Shown here piece after piece: positions 32,453-41,859 of a DNA stretch of 64,000 nucleotides. The notes below the pieces were generated by a model that searched no databases, was not told where the DNA came from, and saw nothing but the letters and a program-made list of their open reading frames with translations. The position numbers and the translations under genes are program-made. The stretch is taken from NCBI GenBank assembly GCA_002498985.1, contig DAJO01000030.1, forward strand, positions 25,675 through 89,674. Direction: 5' to 3'. How positions within the stretch are numbered: the stretch's first letter is position 1; each line of letters starts with the position of its first letter. The DNA is from Euryarchaeota archaeon UBA257. Its GTDB lineage: Archaea; Thermoplasmatota; Poseidoniia; Poseidoniales; Thalassarchaeaceae.

Positions 32453-35400
32453 TTCCTTCTAGTCCTAATAGGTCGTATGTATCCTGACTCTTTGTTTCTT
32501 CGTTCTTCGACTGTCAAATATTTCGGCTGTGGTGGGGGGTTATGCTGATCCATCCCGGGCAACCCTCCTTCTGCTTTAACTTCCTGAACATCATAAGTCT
32601 CAGTACTATTCTTTGCATCCATTTCTTCTTCATCTTTCTGCCTCATTATCAACCAGCCTAACAAAAGTACTGTGGCTACTAATGCTAGAAGACCTGCGCT
32701 TCCAGCATCAGGGACAAAATCTTTCCAAGTCAAATCGGATATAGATAACGGCCCATCGTCTTCTTCAATGCTTAGGACTGTAATTTCAAATTGCTTGCTT
32801 GAACAAACATTTACTCCGTCACATGTTTCAAGAATAATTACTAACGGTTGATATTCCGGTAACATCCATACCTGTTCTCCCCAAACAAAGTCATTCATAG
32901 TATTTCCATCATTATCTATTCCATCAATTGCGATATTCAAATCCCATTTTATTTCCGGTTCACTAGATAAATATCTATCTTTGTCATTCTCAAAATCACC
33001 ATCGCCATTTGAATCTTCATTAATATCTGTATCTAACCATGCTTCTATTCCATCTTCAAGGTCTCTATCAATCACTTCTGCATAAAGATTGACAATCTCT
33101 CCCACTATGACATATTCTAATCCTGTAGGGTCATTTGTAACTATTTCTGGAGTTCTAGAAACATAAATCATTATTGATGTAGTGTTAGTTTCTCCAGCTT
33201 CAAAACCATCGACAACTGTTAATTTCACTATGTAAGTGCCTGGAATTTGATATTGGTGCCATACTTCAAACCCTTCTTTAACCGGAGACGAATCTCCGAA
33301 ATCCCAAATCCATCTAGTAATCCCATTCCATTCAGGGTCTTCTTGATTTGTTGAGATCATTCCTTCGAAGATAGGATCTGAGTCATAACTCTCCGACCCA
33401 TCAAACAGTAGTGGCATATTTGGAGCAATAAATCCCCCCCCGTTTTCAGTGAAAGGTATCTGCCATGAGATTTGAGAATAATCAGCGGGTATGTAGTCTA
33501 AGTTGCTACCATTAATACTTGGTTGTCTGAATTTTATTTCAGGAACCGGTAAAGGATTATCTATTCTAATTGTATAAGATTTTGTTGCAGATTCCATTCC
33601 TCTTTCATCAATTACTGTTAAACTAATACTGTATAATCCGGGCGAAGTAAATGTGTGATAAACGGTTGAAACATTGTATAGGTCTTCATCAAATGCAGAA
33701 ATATTCCATATTATCTCTAGAGTAGAGCTATTTCCGTCAGGATCAAACGATAGACTTTCAAATATATATTCTGTATCGACAAATCCATCAACAGGTCTAG
33801 CAAATACTGCTACTGGTCGTTGATTAACAACAAGTACTTGAATGGTAGTGGTTGAAGTATTACCATCATCGTCAGTAACCTCTAAACTGATATTTTTCAT
33901 CCCTGGTTCTTTCCATCCAATAACTGGATTTCTTTCTAGTGACTCAGTCACTGAGAAATCTGAGGTTAATGTCATCCCCGATCCTTCAATATTTACTCCT
34001 TCTTCAAATGTCCAACGATATTCAACTATAAATCCATCTTGATCTTCGAAGATTATTGGCATTTCTATAGGTGTTAGAGTAAACGTTTGTAACGTATCAT
34101 CAAAGATTTGTTCAGGGACTCTGTTTAGAACTCTAATATAGATTGAATAATCTACAAATTGATTCCCATCATCTATTGTTAGAGTTAAAGTATACATAAT
34201 TCCATCTGAACTTCCATCGACCCATGCATGTCCTAATTCAGCTAACCCTTTACCTTGTTCAATTTGTCCATCCCCCCAATTCCAAGTAAAAGTCATCTCA
34301 TCAATTGGTACATTATCTTGACTTGATTGTGCAGAAAACTGAACTCTTTGATTAGTCATTAAAGTTAATTCTGAATCTTGAACTATACCGTCCACAGTAA
34401 TGACGGGGATAGGTACCGATGTGTCGCTAACAGAGATTGTCCAAGACTGAGGTTCAGAAAAATACCCTCCTTTATCTTTGATAGTCAATACAATTGTATA
34501 TATTCCTGATTCAAGATATGAATGAACAGGATTTTTCAGTCCTGAAGATGTATTATCTCCTAAGTCCCAATAATATGCTATAGGTGTCTCATTATGGCTA
34601 AAACTTCCATTAACTTGACTGAACCCCCACTCGTCATAGCCAGAACCAAACATGGCTACAGGGAGCCAAGTTTGAGTAACATTTGTAGTCAGAGAACCAG
34701 ATGCTACTGGTTCCATGTTGGCAACGTTAACTGGTAATGCAAACGCTTGATCTACCGTGACTCCTGTGAAGTCAGTAATTTTAACTCCATAAGTCCAATC
34801 TCCCGTTTCTGGAGGAGTAAACCAAATACTTTTTTCAGTTGCTACACTATTTCCAGCAGTCAAATCGAAAATTAATGTATCTTGAATGGTATTGTTTAGA
34901 TAAGCGTTGACTTCAACTTCAAGAATCTCAAAGAATGCATTAGAAGTGACTTCTAAGTCTATTCTGCTACTGTCATCTAGATTATCTCCATCTCTATCGA
35001 AGTTTTCTATACTAGCAATTTCTACTTCTGCAGGATCAGTTATTAAACCGGCCTGAACTGTAATCGCTGCTTCTGGATAAGAACCCGTAGTAATGCCACA
35101 ACTAGCATAATTATAGTCGCAATCATCAACAATTGATTCATACCAAGTAATCAACCAAACTTCGTCGCTGATATTACCAAATCCGTATACTAAACCTGTT
35201 CCTGCACCACTTGCTGGGTCGATTCTCAATCTATCCATTGACCAAGTTCCTGTAGATGCTTCTTTGGACATAATTATTCCCTCAAAACCAAATTGTGTTG
35301 GAGATACCATCAGATTTAGCGGCGCACCTGAGCCCTGTGAAAATTTATACGACCTCATACCCCATCCCTCTACTGAATCGCTATTACTCGTCCAATCGTT

Positions 35401-36642
35401 TACCCACTGGTCATTGTATCCACTTTTCTGTACCTTACAGACGTAAGCTGCTGTACAGGCTTCGGATAAATCTAAGTTTGAAAAACCAAAAGCTCCCTGT
35501 GCGCTATCAAGTGTTACTGCTGCACTGAAATTGGCATAAATTTGACTCATTGTGGAGCCAATTGATGTAGATCCAGGTTGAGGATTTGCAGCTAAATTTT
35601 CAATTCCTGCTCCTCCAGTAGCAGTGTCTGCTACCAAACTCTGAATTGCATTACCCCCGCCTAATTTATCTGCTAAATACATCAAAAACATGAATCCAGC
35701 GCCATAATCTGCTAGTCTTTGATTCCACCACCTTACGCTCATATTCGAATTTTGAGCCCATTCATTGGCATGTCCAGTCAGAGCAGAAGTTACTCCGAAG
35801 CAGAGGTAAGCGGCCATATCTGCAGCGCCTTCATCAATCCATAAATTCTCAAACGGGTCTCTTGCATTATGTAATAAATGTTGAAACTCATGCGCTATTA
35901 TCGTATTTCTCCAACTCATATCATCAACGTCAATGAATATAGATTCTCTTTGCGAAGAAATTCCTGGTGAGAAATAACCTCCTATCCCTCCACCTCCATC
36001 AATAGCTAAAATCATAATTTCAACCTGGCAATTATTGTCCACATCAGGCATTGATCCAAAGTAAGTTGTATCGGTTGGGAAAATTGTTGATTCAAATGTC
36101 GAAGCAATATCATTTAGAGTAGTTGCAGATAGTATCTGTCCGTCCTCGACAAATATTGCAGCATTAGATGAAATTTTTTGTACTGTTGCCTCAACATTTC
36201 CATTGGCAGAAGGAACAGTATCAGTATCTCCTTGACTCCATGCATTAGTACAATTACGTGTTGATGATTTAGAGTTCAAATATGCTTGAGAAAATGGAAG
36301 CACTAGATTTGGATAACCATCTTCTATCCACTGCTTTTTTAGGTGACCAGTAGCCGAAAATGCAGGTTTAGATTCATTTACAAACATATATTTTTTCCCC
36401 TCAATTGAAGGGTCGAAATCATCTAAATTCCCATAAGAAATTTCTGATAAATTGCTATCAGAAGTAGGAGTTGCCATAGCAAGTGGGGATAAACTTGCAA
36501 GTAACATTACCATTACAATAAACAATGGAGTAGTGAGATTGTTTTGCTTATTATTTAGTCCCAATAGTGGCACATCCTGTTTATTACTAGTTAATGCCCG
36601 TTTGAGACCTATTTTAACATCGATGGAGCATCGTTCGTACAT
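32449..36642 (-). CDS. Large secreted metallopeptidase with PKD domains and C-terminal anchor
   Basis: A 1397-aa surface protein. A signal peptide lies at about residues 38-57 (PLFIVMVMLLASLSPLAMA). The zinc site is HEFQH (251-255) with the third ligand likely Glu271 in ENLWIDEGAADM, a gluzincin arrangement like hyicolysin-type enzymes. Several PKD-like beta domains follow from about residue 660 (repeated YYWDLGDNTSSG-, TWNWGDG-, RWIWDFGDSSP-type turns). The C-terminus has a transmembrane helix (GLLALVATVLLLGWLIM) and a charged cytosolic tail ending in RPIRTRRK. Likely degrades protein at the cell surface. The ATG at 36642 overlaps the ATG of the divergent glutaminyl cyclase gene; a GTG at 36573 (residue 24) is an equally good start and would leave promoter space. 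Confidence 0.85.
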   Translation of the reverse strand: MYERCSIDVKIGLKRALTSNKQDVPLLGLNNKQNNLTTPLFIVMVMLLASLSPLAMATPTSDSNLSEISYGNLDDFDPSIEGKKYMFVNESKPAFSATGHLKKQWIEDGYPNLVLPFSQAYLNSKSSTRNCTNAWSQGDTDTVPSANGNVEATVQKISSNAAIFVEDGQILSATTLNDIASTFESTIFPTDTTYFGSMPDVDNNCQVEIMILAIDGGGGIGGYFSPGISSQRESIFIDVDDMSWRNTIIAHEFQHLLHNARDPFENLWIDEGAADMAAYLCFGVTSALTGHANEWAQNSNMSVRWWNQRLADYGAGFMFLMYLADKLGGGNAIQSLVADTATGGAGIENLAANPQPGSTSIGSTMSQIYANFSAAVTLDSAQGAFGFSNLDLSEACTAAYVCKVQKSGYNDQWVNDWTSNSDSVEGWGMRSYKFSQGSGAPLNLMVSPTQFGFEGIIMSKEASTGTWSMDRLRIDPASGAGTGLVYGFGNISDEVWLITWYESIVDDCDYNYASCGITTGSYPEAAITVQAGLITDPAEVEIASIENFDRDGDNLDDSSRIDLEVTSNAFFEILEVEVNAYLNNTIQDTLIFDLTAGNSVATEKSIWFTPPETGDWTYGVKITDFTGVTVDQAFALPVNVANMEPVASGSLTTNVTQTWLPVAMFGSGYDEWGFSQVNGSFSHNETPIAYYWDLGDNTSSGLKNPVHSYLESGIYTIVLTIKDKGGYFSEPQSWTISVSDTSVPIPVITVDGIVQDSELTLMTNQRVQFSAQSSQDNVPIDEMTFTWNWGDGQIEQGKGLAELGHAWVDGSSDGIMYTLTLTIDDGNQFVDYSIYIRVLNRVPEQIFDDTLQTFTLTPIEMPIIFEDQDGFIVEYRWTFEEGVNIEGSGMTLTSDFSVTESLERNPVIGWKEPGMKNISLEVTDDDGNTSTTTIQVLVVNQRPVAVFARPVDGFVDTEYIFESLSFDPDGNSSTLEIIWNISAFDEDLYNVSTVYHTFTSPGLYSISLTVIDERGMESATKSYTIRIDNPLPVPEIKFRQPSINGSNLDYIPADYSQISWQIPFTENGGGFIAPNMPLLFDGSESYDSDPIFEGMISTNQEDPEWNGITRWIWDFGDSSPVKEGFEVWHQYQIPGTYIVKLTVVDGFEAGETNTTSIMIYVSRTPEIVTNDPTGLEYVIVGEIVNLYAEVIDRDLEDGIEAWLDTDINEDSNGDGDFENDKDRYLSSEPEIKWDLNIAIDGIDNDGNTMNDFVWGEQVWMLPEYQPLVIILETCDGVNVCSSKQFEITVLSIEEDDGPLSISDLTWKDFVPDAGSAGLLALVATVLLLGWLIMRQKDEEEMDAKNSTETYDVQEVKAEGGLPGMDQHNPPPQPKYLTVEERRNKESGYIRPIRTRRK

Positions 36643-37675
36643 GGCAGAGCAGAGGGGAGGTCACAAATCTGTTTGGTTAATATTTTTCATACTACTATTT
36701 TCCTTATTTTCAGCCTCTGCCTCATCTAATTCATCCTTAGAAAATATTTCAAATAATGTAGAAAAAGTCTTTCCCGAAGTAATTGAAATTCTTCCTCATG
36801 ATTCTTCAGCATTTACGCAAGGACTTGTTTTTTTAGATGGCAAATTGTATGAGAGTACTGGGTTGTACGGAGAATCAAGTATTAGAATTGTTAATATCAC
36901 GACAGGAGAAATTGAATCGATTACTAATTTATCAGAAACATATTTTGCAGAGGGTATTTCGATATCAAATGATAGTATAATCCAGTTAACATGGAGAGAG
37001 AATATTGGATTTATTTACAATATTTCAACATTAGAAAATATTGGAAATTTTTCTATTGATGGTGAAGGATGGGGAATTTGCAGTACTCCAAGTGGAGACA
37101 TATGGCTTTCAGACGGTTCTTATCAATTATCAAAGATTAATCCAAATAATCTTTCATCAATTATAGGCTCCCTAACTGTATATTATAATAATTCTCCAAT
37201 TAACAGATTAAATGAACTTGAATGCCCTTTTGATTCTGGCTTAATTTTCTCAAATATCTGGCTCGAAGATAAAATATTAGCAATCAATCCTTCAACTGGA
37301 AATGTGTGTGCTGAATATGATTTTTCAGAGGTCCGTAAACAATATGAAAATAATAATTCACGAGAGTTGAATGGTATTGCCTATGATAATGAATCATCAC
37401 TTTTTTGGATTACTGGAAAAAATTGGTCGAACTATTACCTAGTTGATTTAGAAATAGATTCTAATTTTTGCCAATTATCCGAATCAGAAATTTGTTGTGA
37501 TGAAGATAGTTTTTCTCCATTTAAAGTTCTATTTTTTATTGTAGTTGGAATATTTTTAATCCCCTTTTCTTGGCCTATTTTTGGAATGATATTCTACAAA
37601 ATATTTAGGCGACAAACTCAACATCCCCCCCCTCCTCGCATAATTAAAGATACATCAGAGGGGCTACAGGGATGA
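36641..37675 (+). CDS. Glutaminyl-peptide cyclotransferase, membrane anchored
   Basis: Matches the beta-propeller glutamine cyclotransferase family (the plant/bacterial type): HDSSAFTQGLVFLDGKLYES, TGLYGESSIRIV, and RELNGIAYDNESSLFWITGKNW near the end. Forms N-terminal pyroglutamate on secreted proteins. A signal-anchor (VWLIFFILLFSLFSASAS) begins the protein, with a second hydrophobic helix near the C-terminus (FKVLFFIVVGIFLIPFSW) and many N-x-S/T sequons between, so the propeller is outside the cell. ATG at 36641 is chosen; the frame extends to 36452 but that part runs through the opposite metallopeptidase gene. It overlaps the next gene by 4 nt (ATGA). Confidence 0.85.
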   Translation: MAEQRGGHKSVWLIFFILLFSLFSASASSNSSLENISNNVEKVFPEVIEILPHDSSAFTQGLVFLDGKLYESTGLYGESSIRIVNITTGEIESITNLSETYFAEGISISNDSIIQLTWRENIGFIYNISTLENIGNFSIDGEGWGICSTPSGDIWLSDGSYQLSKINPNNLSSIIGSLTVYYNNSPINRLNELECPFDSGLIFSNIWLEDKILAINPSTGNVCAEYDFSEVRKQYENNNSRELNGIAYDNESSLFWITGKNWSNYYLVDLEIDSNFCQLSESEICCDEDSFSPFKVLFFIVVGIFLIPFSWPIFGMIFYKIFRRQTQHPPPPRIIKDTSEGLQG

Positions 37676-38415
37676 GTGATGAAGATAGTGATTCAGGATT
37701 TGAATTATGGTTACACGATCTTTCTATTGACCCTGCCACTAGAGTAGCCGGAGCAATTTTGATTATTCTTGGAAGTGCCTTAGGTGCGATGCTTGGTGTT
37801 TTACTTATGGCCGCGGATCCAGCTGATATCATGAGTCAGATTGGCGAAGACCAGTCTTCGGATTCGGTTAATGGAATAGTAATTTCATCTCTAGAAGATA
37901 ATAATACTGGTGGAGACCCAATTGAAGGAGTTTTGGTTGAATTGTTGAATGAAGATAGAACCTCAATTGGGAGTGATATAACTGATTCAGGAGGCCGTTT
38001 TTCAATTGTAGATGTCCCTAGACAGTCATCTATCTTATATGTTCAACATTCTGGGAATTATACTGTAGAAATTTTACTAGTACCGGGGGATCATTCACAA
38101 ATTGTAGTTACTCTAGAACCAGGTGATGGATTCATTGGCCCTATTGACATGAGAGGAGATAGTAACCTTGCAGACTCTGTTTTCGTAGGATTCTTTATTG
38201 CAGCAATTACCTTACTTACTGGTTTAGCAGGGATTGTTGGTGGATTGGAAGCATATAACGGGAATAAATATAATAGGTCCTGGTGGTTAACTTTCTTTGG
38301 TTTGTTTAGTAGAGGAATGATTTTCATAGGGCCTTTACTTATTCTAATTGGACTCGGATTAATGTACCTGACTAGAGATCAGTTTACTGATTATATTTCT
38401 TCAGAGGGACAATGA
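37672..38415 (+). CDS. Membrane protein with carboxypeptidase-regulatory-like beta domain
   Basis: 247 aa. Two or more hydrophobic segments frame an extracellular beta domain: first TM at about residues 24-46 (VAGAILIILGSALGAMLGVLLM), then about 67-152 a transthyretin-like fold (VNGIVISSLEDN, PIEGVLVELLN, DSGGRFSIVDVP, YTVEILLVPG), then two to three C-terminal helices (FVGFFIAAITLLTGLAGIVGG, GMIFIGPLLILIGLGLMYL). The DSGGRFSIVDVP turn is characteristic of CarboxypepD_reg-like domains. Function unknown; it is co-translated with the glutaminyl cyclase through an ATGA overlap. Confidence 0.75.
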   Translation: MSDEDSDSGFELWLHDLSIDPATRVAGAILIILGSALGAMLGVLLMAADPADIMSQIGEDQSSDSVNGIVISSLEDNNTGGDPIEGVLVELLNEDRTSIGSDITDSGGRFSIVDVPRQSSILYVQHSGNYTVEILLVPGDHSQIVVTLEPGDGFIGPIDMRGDSNLADSVFVGFFIAAITLLTGLAGIVGGLEAYNGNKYNRSWWLTFFGLFSRGMIFIGPLLILIGLGLMYLTRDQFTDYISSEGQ

Positions 38416-38420
38416 TTTAG

Positions 38421-39764
38421 ATGTATCTAATTAGCGTTGAAGGGGGAGATGGTAGTGGAAAAGGTCTTGCGACTAAAGTGATAGCTGAAGTTCTTGAAAA
38501 AGAGTTTACATTTACTTCTGTTGAAGTCACAGGAGAACCTAGAAGAGATCATCCATTAGGGCGTCTTGCTATTAATTCAGTGCGTACAAAAACAATGACT
38601 CCTGAGGGTGAAGCAGGTTTATTTGCTGCAGATAGGGTAGATCACTCTCATGGTTGGATTTTACCTAGATTGGAGGAAGGAAGAGTAGTAGTTAGTGAAA
38701 GAAATGTTCATTCTTCACTAGTTTATCAAGGAATTGTAGGTGGTTTAGGATTAGAAAAGGTATCTCATATGAATTCTGCGGCTTTAGTCCCTGACCTATG
38801 TGTTTGGGTAGATTGTAATCCTGATTTAGCACTTAATAGAATTAGGACAGGGACTCTTCGTGCTCACTCAGAAAAAGAAGAATATTTTGAGACTAGTTCT
38901 TTGCAGAAGGAAATTAGGTCAGGATACCATAGTTTACTTTCCGGGGAATTAGAAATGCCTATTCCATTTGACATGGGAGCAATCATAGGACCTGTATTAA
39001 ATGAAGAGAGTGAAGAAGAATTCAGAAATAAGTTGAGAATGAGGGTTAGGAGATTCCTGAACTCTCACCCTAATCCAATAAATGTTAAAGTAGAAATTGT
39101 AGAGCAAAATCTAATACGGAAATTACTGATTAAAAGCAAAGGTCAGACTACTCTTGTTGGACTTGGCGTTGAACCGAATAATACTCGTGATGATTGGCTT
39201 AATGGTAAGAAACCATGGCAAGTTCTGAAAAATGCTCAAAAACAACATGATGATGTTTTATCTAATCATGAGGGGTGTGTTTCCCCCTATGTGCCAAAGA
39301 GTGTCCTTTCTCATTCAATATCCTCTATAGTTGGGACATTATCAATAATGGCGAATGCAGATGTTGGAGAGCTACGTCATGCTCAGGGACCTATAAGAGC
39401 AGTTTCTGAAAGTCATTGCCATAAAATAATTAGATATCTAAATGATGATTTAGATTGGTTACACCAACATCGCTCGTTAATTGGAAGAGATACGGCTAGA
39501 AACCAGATTAAAGAACAAGTCTTGCCATTTGGATATCTTTCGCTCGCAATTTGGCCTCTAAGGAAAGAAATTAAATCATGGATAGGAAAAAATCCAAGTA
39601 CTCATATTCGTTTTTGTATTGGTCAAATTATTAATTCAGGAAGATATTCTGTAGCAGTTAATAGTTGTATTCAGAGAATAAAAATATTAGGTCCTGGTAA
39701 TTCTTCTATCAAACCCCCTTTTGATGAAAAGGATTTGATAAAATGGTGGCAAGGGAAAAATTAG
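38421..39764 (+). CDS. tmk: Thymidylate kinase fused to an uncharacterised C-terminal domain
   Basis: Residues 1 to about 215 are a dTMP kinase: P-loop near GGDGSGKG (8-15), TGEPRRDHPLGRLA, the ADRVDHS segment, SERNVHSSLVYQG, and LCVWVDCNPDLALNRI before the lid. It phosphorylates dTMP to dTDP for DNA synthesis. Unusual: the P-loop ends GKG-L where the family has GKT-T/S, so the Thr that coordinates Mg is missing. Residues about 220-447 have no family I can name; they contain TTLVGLGVEPNNTRDDW, ELRHAQGPIRAVSESHCHK and basic C-terminal helices, suggesting a nucleic-acid or nucleotide-related domain. Six nt from the previous gene; the stop shares TTAG with the convergent DUF2085 gene. Confidence 0.85.
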   Translation: MYLISVEGGDGSGKGLATKVIAEVLEKEFTFTSVEVTGEPRRDHPLGRLAINSVRTKTMTPEGEAGLFAADRVDHSHGWILPRLEEGRVVVSERNVHSSLVYQGIVGGLGLEKVSHMNSAALVPDLCVWVDCNPDLALNRIRTGTLRAHSEKEEYFETSSLQKEIRSGYHSLLSGELEMPIPFDMGAIIGPVLNEESEEEFRNKLRMRVRRFLNSHPNPINVKVEIVEQNLIRKLLIKSKGQTTLVGLGVEPNNTRDDWLNGKKPWQVLKNAQKQHDDVLSNHEGCVSPYVPKSVLSHSISSIVGTLSIMANADVGELRHAQGPIRAVSESHCHKIIRYLNDDLDWLHQHRSLIGRDTARNQIKEQVLPFGYLSLAIWPLRKEIKSWIGKNPSTHIRFCIGQIINSGRYSVAVNSCIQRIKILGPGNSSIKPPFDEKDLIKWWQGKN

Positions 39765-40510
39765 TCTTTGAATATCAACCTAGCATTTGCAGGAAGTTTA
39801 ACTTGACTTGAATCTGTAAAATCTTCTGTTTTTGAACTAATTGCAGCACAGAACCACCATGATAGTACAAATCCTGCTATGGTGCCTGTAATCAATCTGA
39901 TAGGATTAGTTGACTCATAATCTGTTAATAGTTGATAAAAACCATCAAAACCTATTGGTAATGCTCCTATTGAAAGAAACAATATCATAGCAAGCATTCT
40001 TCTATCTTCAACATAAAATGATTTTATATTTTCATCTCTGAACACAGATAGAAAAGAGTCTCTAACAGTCCATCTATTCAAACCTTTAGATCTCCAAAAC
40101 AATGCTCCCATAAATAAACCTAGAAATAATCCCACATCTCTGACACAAACTGCTAATTGATTACCATTTATTTCCCAAGATCTCTCACTTTTTTGATGGC
40201 AATTTAGGTCTCCAAAAGAGTATACAAATGCTGCCACTGGATTTAGTTCAGTCCAACTAAAGTAACCGAATACTTCTTGGTCATGTCCAATATCTTCATT
40301 CAGACCATTATTTTGATTTCCCCAAGACCCCCATCCGTCTTCAGTAGCATAGTCTATTCGATTTGCTCTACCGGAAAGTTCAGGTACCGAGTTCGTAACT
40401 AAGAAAACTGGAATTATGAATAAAAGAATCAAGTATACTCCTGTAATTGATGCAATAAGTCTCCCGACTCTTTCTTCCCTAGTCCTTTCCTCCCGTCCAT
40501 TGGGTAGCAT
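39761..40510 (-). CDS. DUF2085 family membrane protein
   Basis: 249 aa, four to five hydrophobic helices. The loop with CHQKSERSWEINGNQLAVCVRD, where a Cys-His and a second Cys flank an RSWEI-N-G-N-Q stretch, is the signature of DUF2085, a poorly characterised family of predicted membrane proteins in archaea and Gram-positives; the next helix (VGLFLGLFMGALFW) also fits. No molecular role is known. It lies behind the small Cys-rich ORF and the SUF genes on the same strand (52-nt gap), so it may be the last gene of that transcript. Confidence 0.8.
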   Translation of the reverse strand: MLPNGREERTREERVGRLIASITGVYLILLFIIPVFLVTNSVPELSGRANRIDYATEDGWGSWGNQNNGLNEDIGHDQEVFGYFSWTELNPVAAFVYSFGDLNCHQKSERSWEINGNQLAVCVRDVGLFLGLFMGALFWRSKGLNRWTVRDSFLSVFRDENIKSFYVEDRRMLAMILFLSIGALPIGFDGFYQLLTDYESTNPIRLITGTIAGFVLSWWFCAAISSKTEDFTDSSQVKLPANARLIFKD

Positions 40511-40562
40511 CTACAATGATACAGTTCATTTGTGGATATAAATCATTTGAAATTTTAATTCA

Positions 40563-40700
40563 TCAATAACTCGGAACTCCCTCACAGCATGCTTCAACAA
40601 CTCTTCTACAATTAGGGCATTCCATATGCTGTCTAACTGGTATTGCCGCTCCTGAGAAACCACAAATACAAGTTATTTCTTTACAATGGTCATAGTCCAC
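40563..40700 (-). CDS. Small Cys-rich (zinc or Fe-S) protein behind sufD
   Basis: A 45-codon frame with dense, ordered Cys and His that is too short for routine calls. In order: HCKEITCICGF, then a linker, then HMECPNCRRVVEACC, seven Cys in 45 residues with a CxxC and two CxC/CC pairs, ending at TGA. The last in-frame stop upstream is a TAA 52 nt before the GTG start used here (40700-40698); no ATG or Shine-Dalgarno is present, so the start could be upstream at a non-standard codon. It follows the sufD stop by about 35 nt on the same strand. Zinc ribbon or metallochaperone for the SUF system is an inference. Confidence 0.5.
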   Translation of the reverse strand: MDYDHCKEITCICGFSGAAIPVRQHMECPNCRRVVEACCEGVPSY

Positions 40701-40734
40701 AAGAGGTCTACGGTAAATAGGTTCTAATTTCTTT

Positions 40735-41841
40735 CTATGTTGTTAGAGACTTTAATTCATCTTGCAAGTTCTCTGCTAACCACTGATGTAATGTTTCGCT
40801 CCCCATTTCCGAGAGAGTAGTATTTAGAAAAGCCGCAATCAATGCATCTTTTGCATCATCCGGACTAAACCCTCTAGCTTCCAGATAGAATAGTTGTTCT
40901 TCATCAACAGGCCCGTTAGCAGTTCCATGCCCACAACCAACAACATCATGCTCACTAACTTCTAGTTCAGGAATACTATCTGCTTCTGCTTTCTTTGAAA
41001 GTAATAGGTTATGGAATAACTGACCTGCATCAGCACCTTTAGAGCCATCTGATACTCTTAACATACCAGTCCCTATTGTCTTACTATTCCCACCGCAGGC
41101 AGAATGCCAATCTAGTCTACTATAAGTCTCTGGTGCATCATGGTAAATCTCGATATGGTGGTCAATATGCATCTTTTCTGCTGATAAGATTGATCCAAGA
41201 ACTCTAAGGTTACTGCCACTTTTATCCATCATATATCTTAAATCAGCCTTAGTTTTTTCCGAACCAGAACTGATATTTCCTGCTTTAACTTGAGAATCCT
41301 TGCCAATATTAATTGCATCAACTCTTAGTAAAGTCCCACTTTTCATTTGACCAACAACGACATCATTTACTATCGTTCCTTCACCAATGTTACCTTGACG
41401 CAAAAGCCCAAACCACTCTGGTTTCCCTTCTACTAATGTGATTAATTCCAATTCACAATGTCTTCCGATTTCAATTGATAAATTTATAGCAGAGTTTAAT
41501 GATTCAGAATCTATTCTCAATAAAATTGGCTTTTCTAGAATTGTATTATTCTCCACTTTGAAAGTAAATTTTGAATCATGGGAAACCGACTCAATGAAAC
41601 TCATTGAAACCGGATCGCTGAAACTATTTTTCTTGTTTTTACTTTCTTCTTTGGTTATGCTACATGCACTTGGTAAATCACTTCCATCAAGATAAGATAA
41701 TTTTATTTTTGGTTGTTTATACTGTTTAGGTATTTCTCTAATATTCCCAGTAGGGTGAATTCTCTTCCAAGGAGAATATCTCCACAGATGATCTGCATTA
41801 TCAGGCTCATCTAGAGAGAGGTATAATTCTTCAGATTTCAT
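40735..41841 (-). CDS. sufD: Fe-S cluster assembly protein SufD
   Basis: 368 aa. It has the right-handed beta-helix core of the SufB/SufD family (repeated hydrophobic rungs; SGSNLRVLGSILSAEKMHIDHHIEIYHDAP resembles the SufD SDVxH-His region, quoted partly) and a C-terminal region GHGTANGPVDEEQLFYLEARG with a conserved His and Glu. In SufBC2D, SufD works with SufB as the scaffold and with SufC as the ATPase to build Fe-S clusters. It starts 18 nt after the sufB stop; GAGGTG lies 5-6 nt before the ATG. Confidence 0.92.
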   Translation of the reverse strand: MKSEELYLSLDEPDNADHLWRYSPWKRIHPTGNIREIPKQYKQPKIKLSYLDGSDLPSACSITKEESKNKKNSFSDPVSMSFIESVSHDSKFTFKVENNTILEKPILLRIDSESLNSAINLSIEIGRHCELELITLVEGKPEWFGLLRQGNIGEGTIVNDVVVGQMKSGTLLRVDAINIGKDSQVKAGNISSGSEKTKADLRYMMDKSGSNLRVLGSILSAEKMHIDHHIEIYHDAPETYSRLDWHSACGGNSKTIGTGMLRVSDGSKGADAGQLFHNLLLSKKAEADSIPELEVSEHDVVGCGHGTANGPVDEEQLFYLEARGFSPDDAKDALIAAFLNTTLSEMGSETLHQWLAENLQDELKSLTT

Positions 41842-41859
41842 TTGGATAGAACACCTCGA

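Noticed and set aside
36452..36640. N-terminal extension of the glutaminyl cyclase frame
   Set aside because: It runs opposite the coding start of the metallopeptidase and has no signal-peptide or family similarity; ATG at 36641 gives a proper signal anchor.
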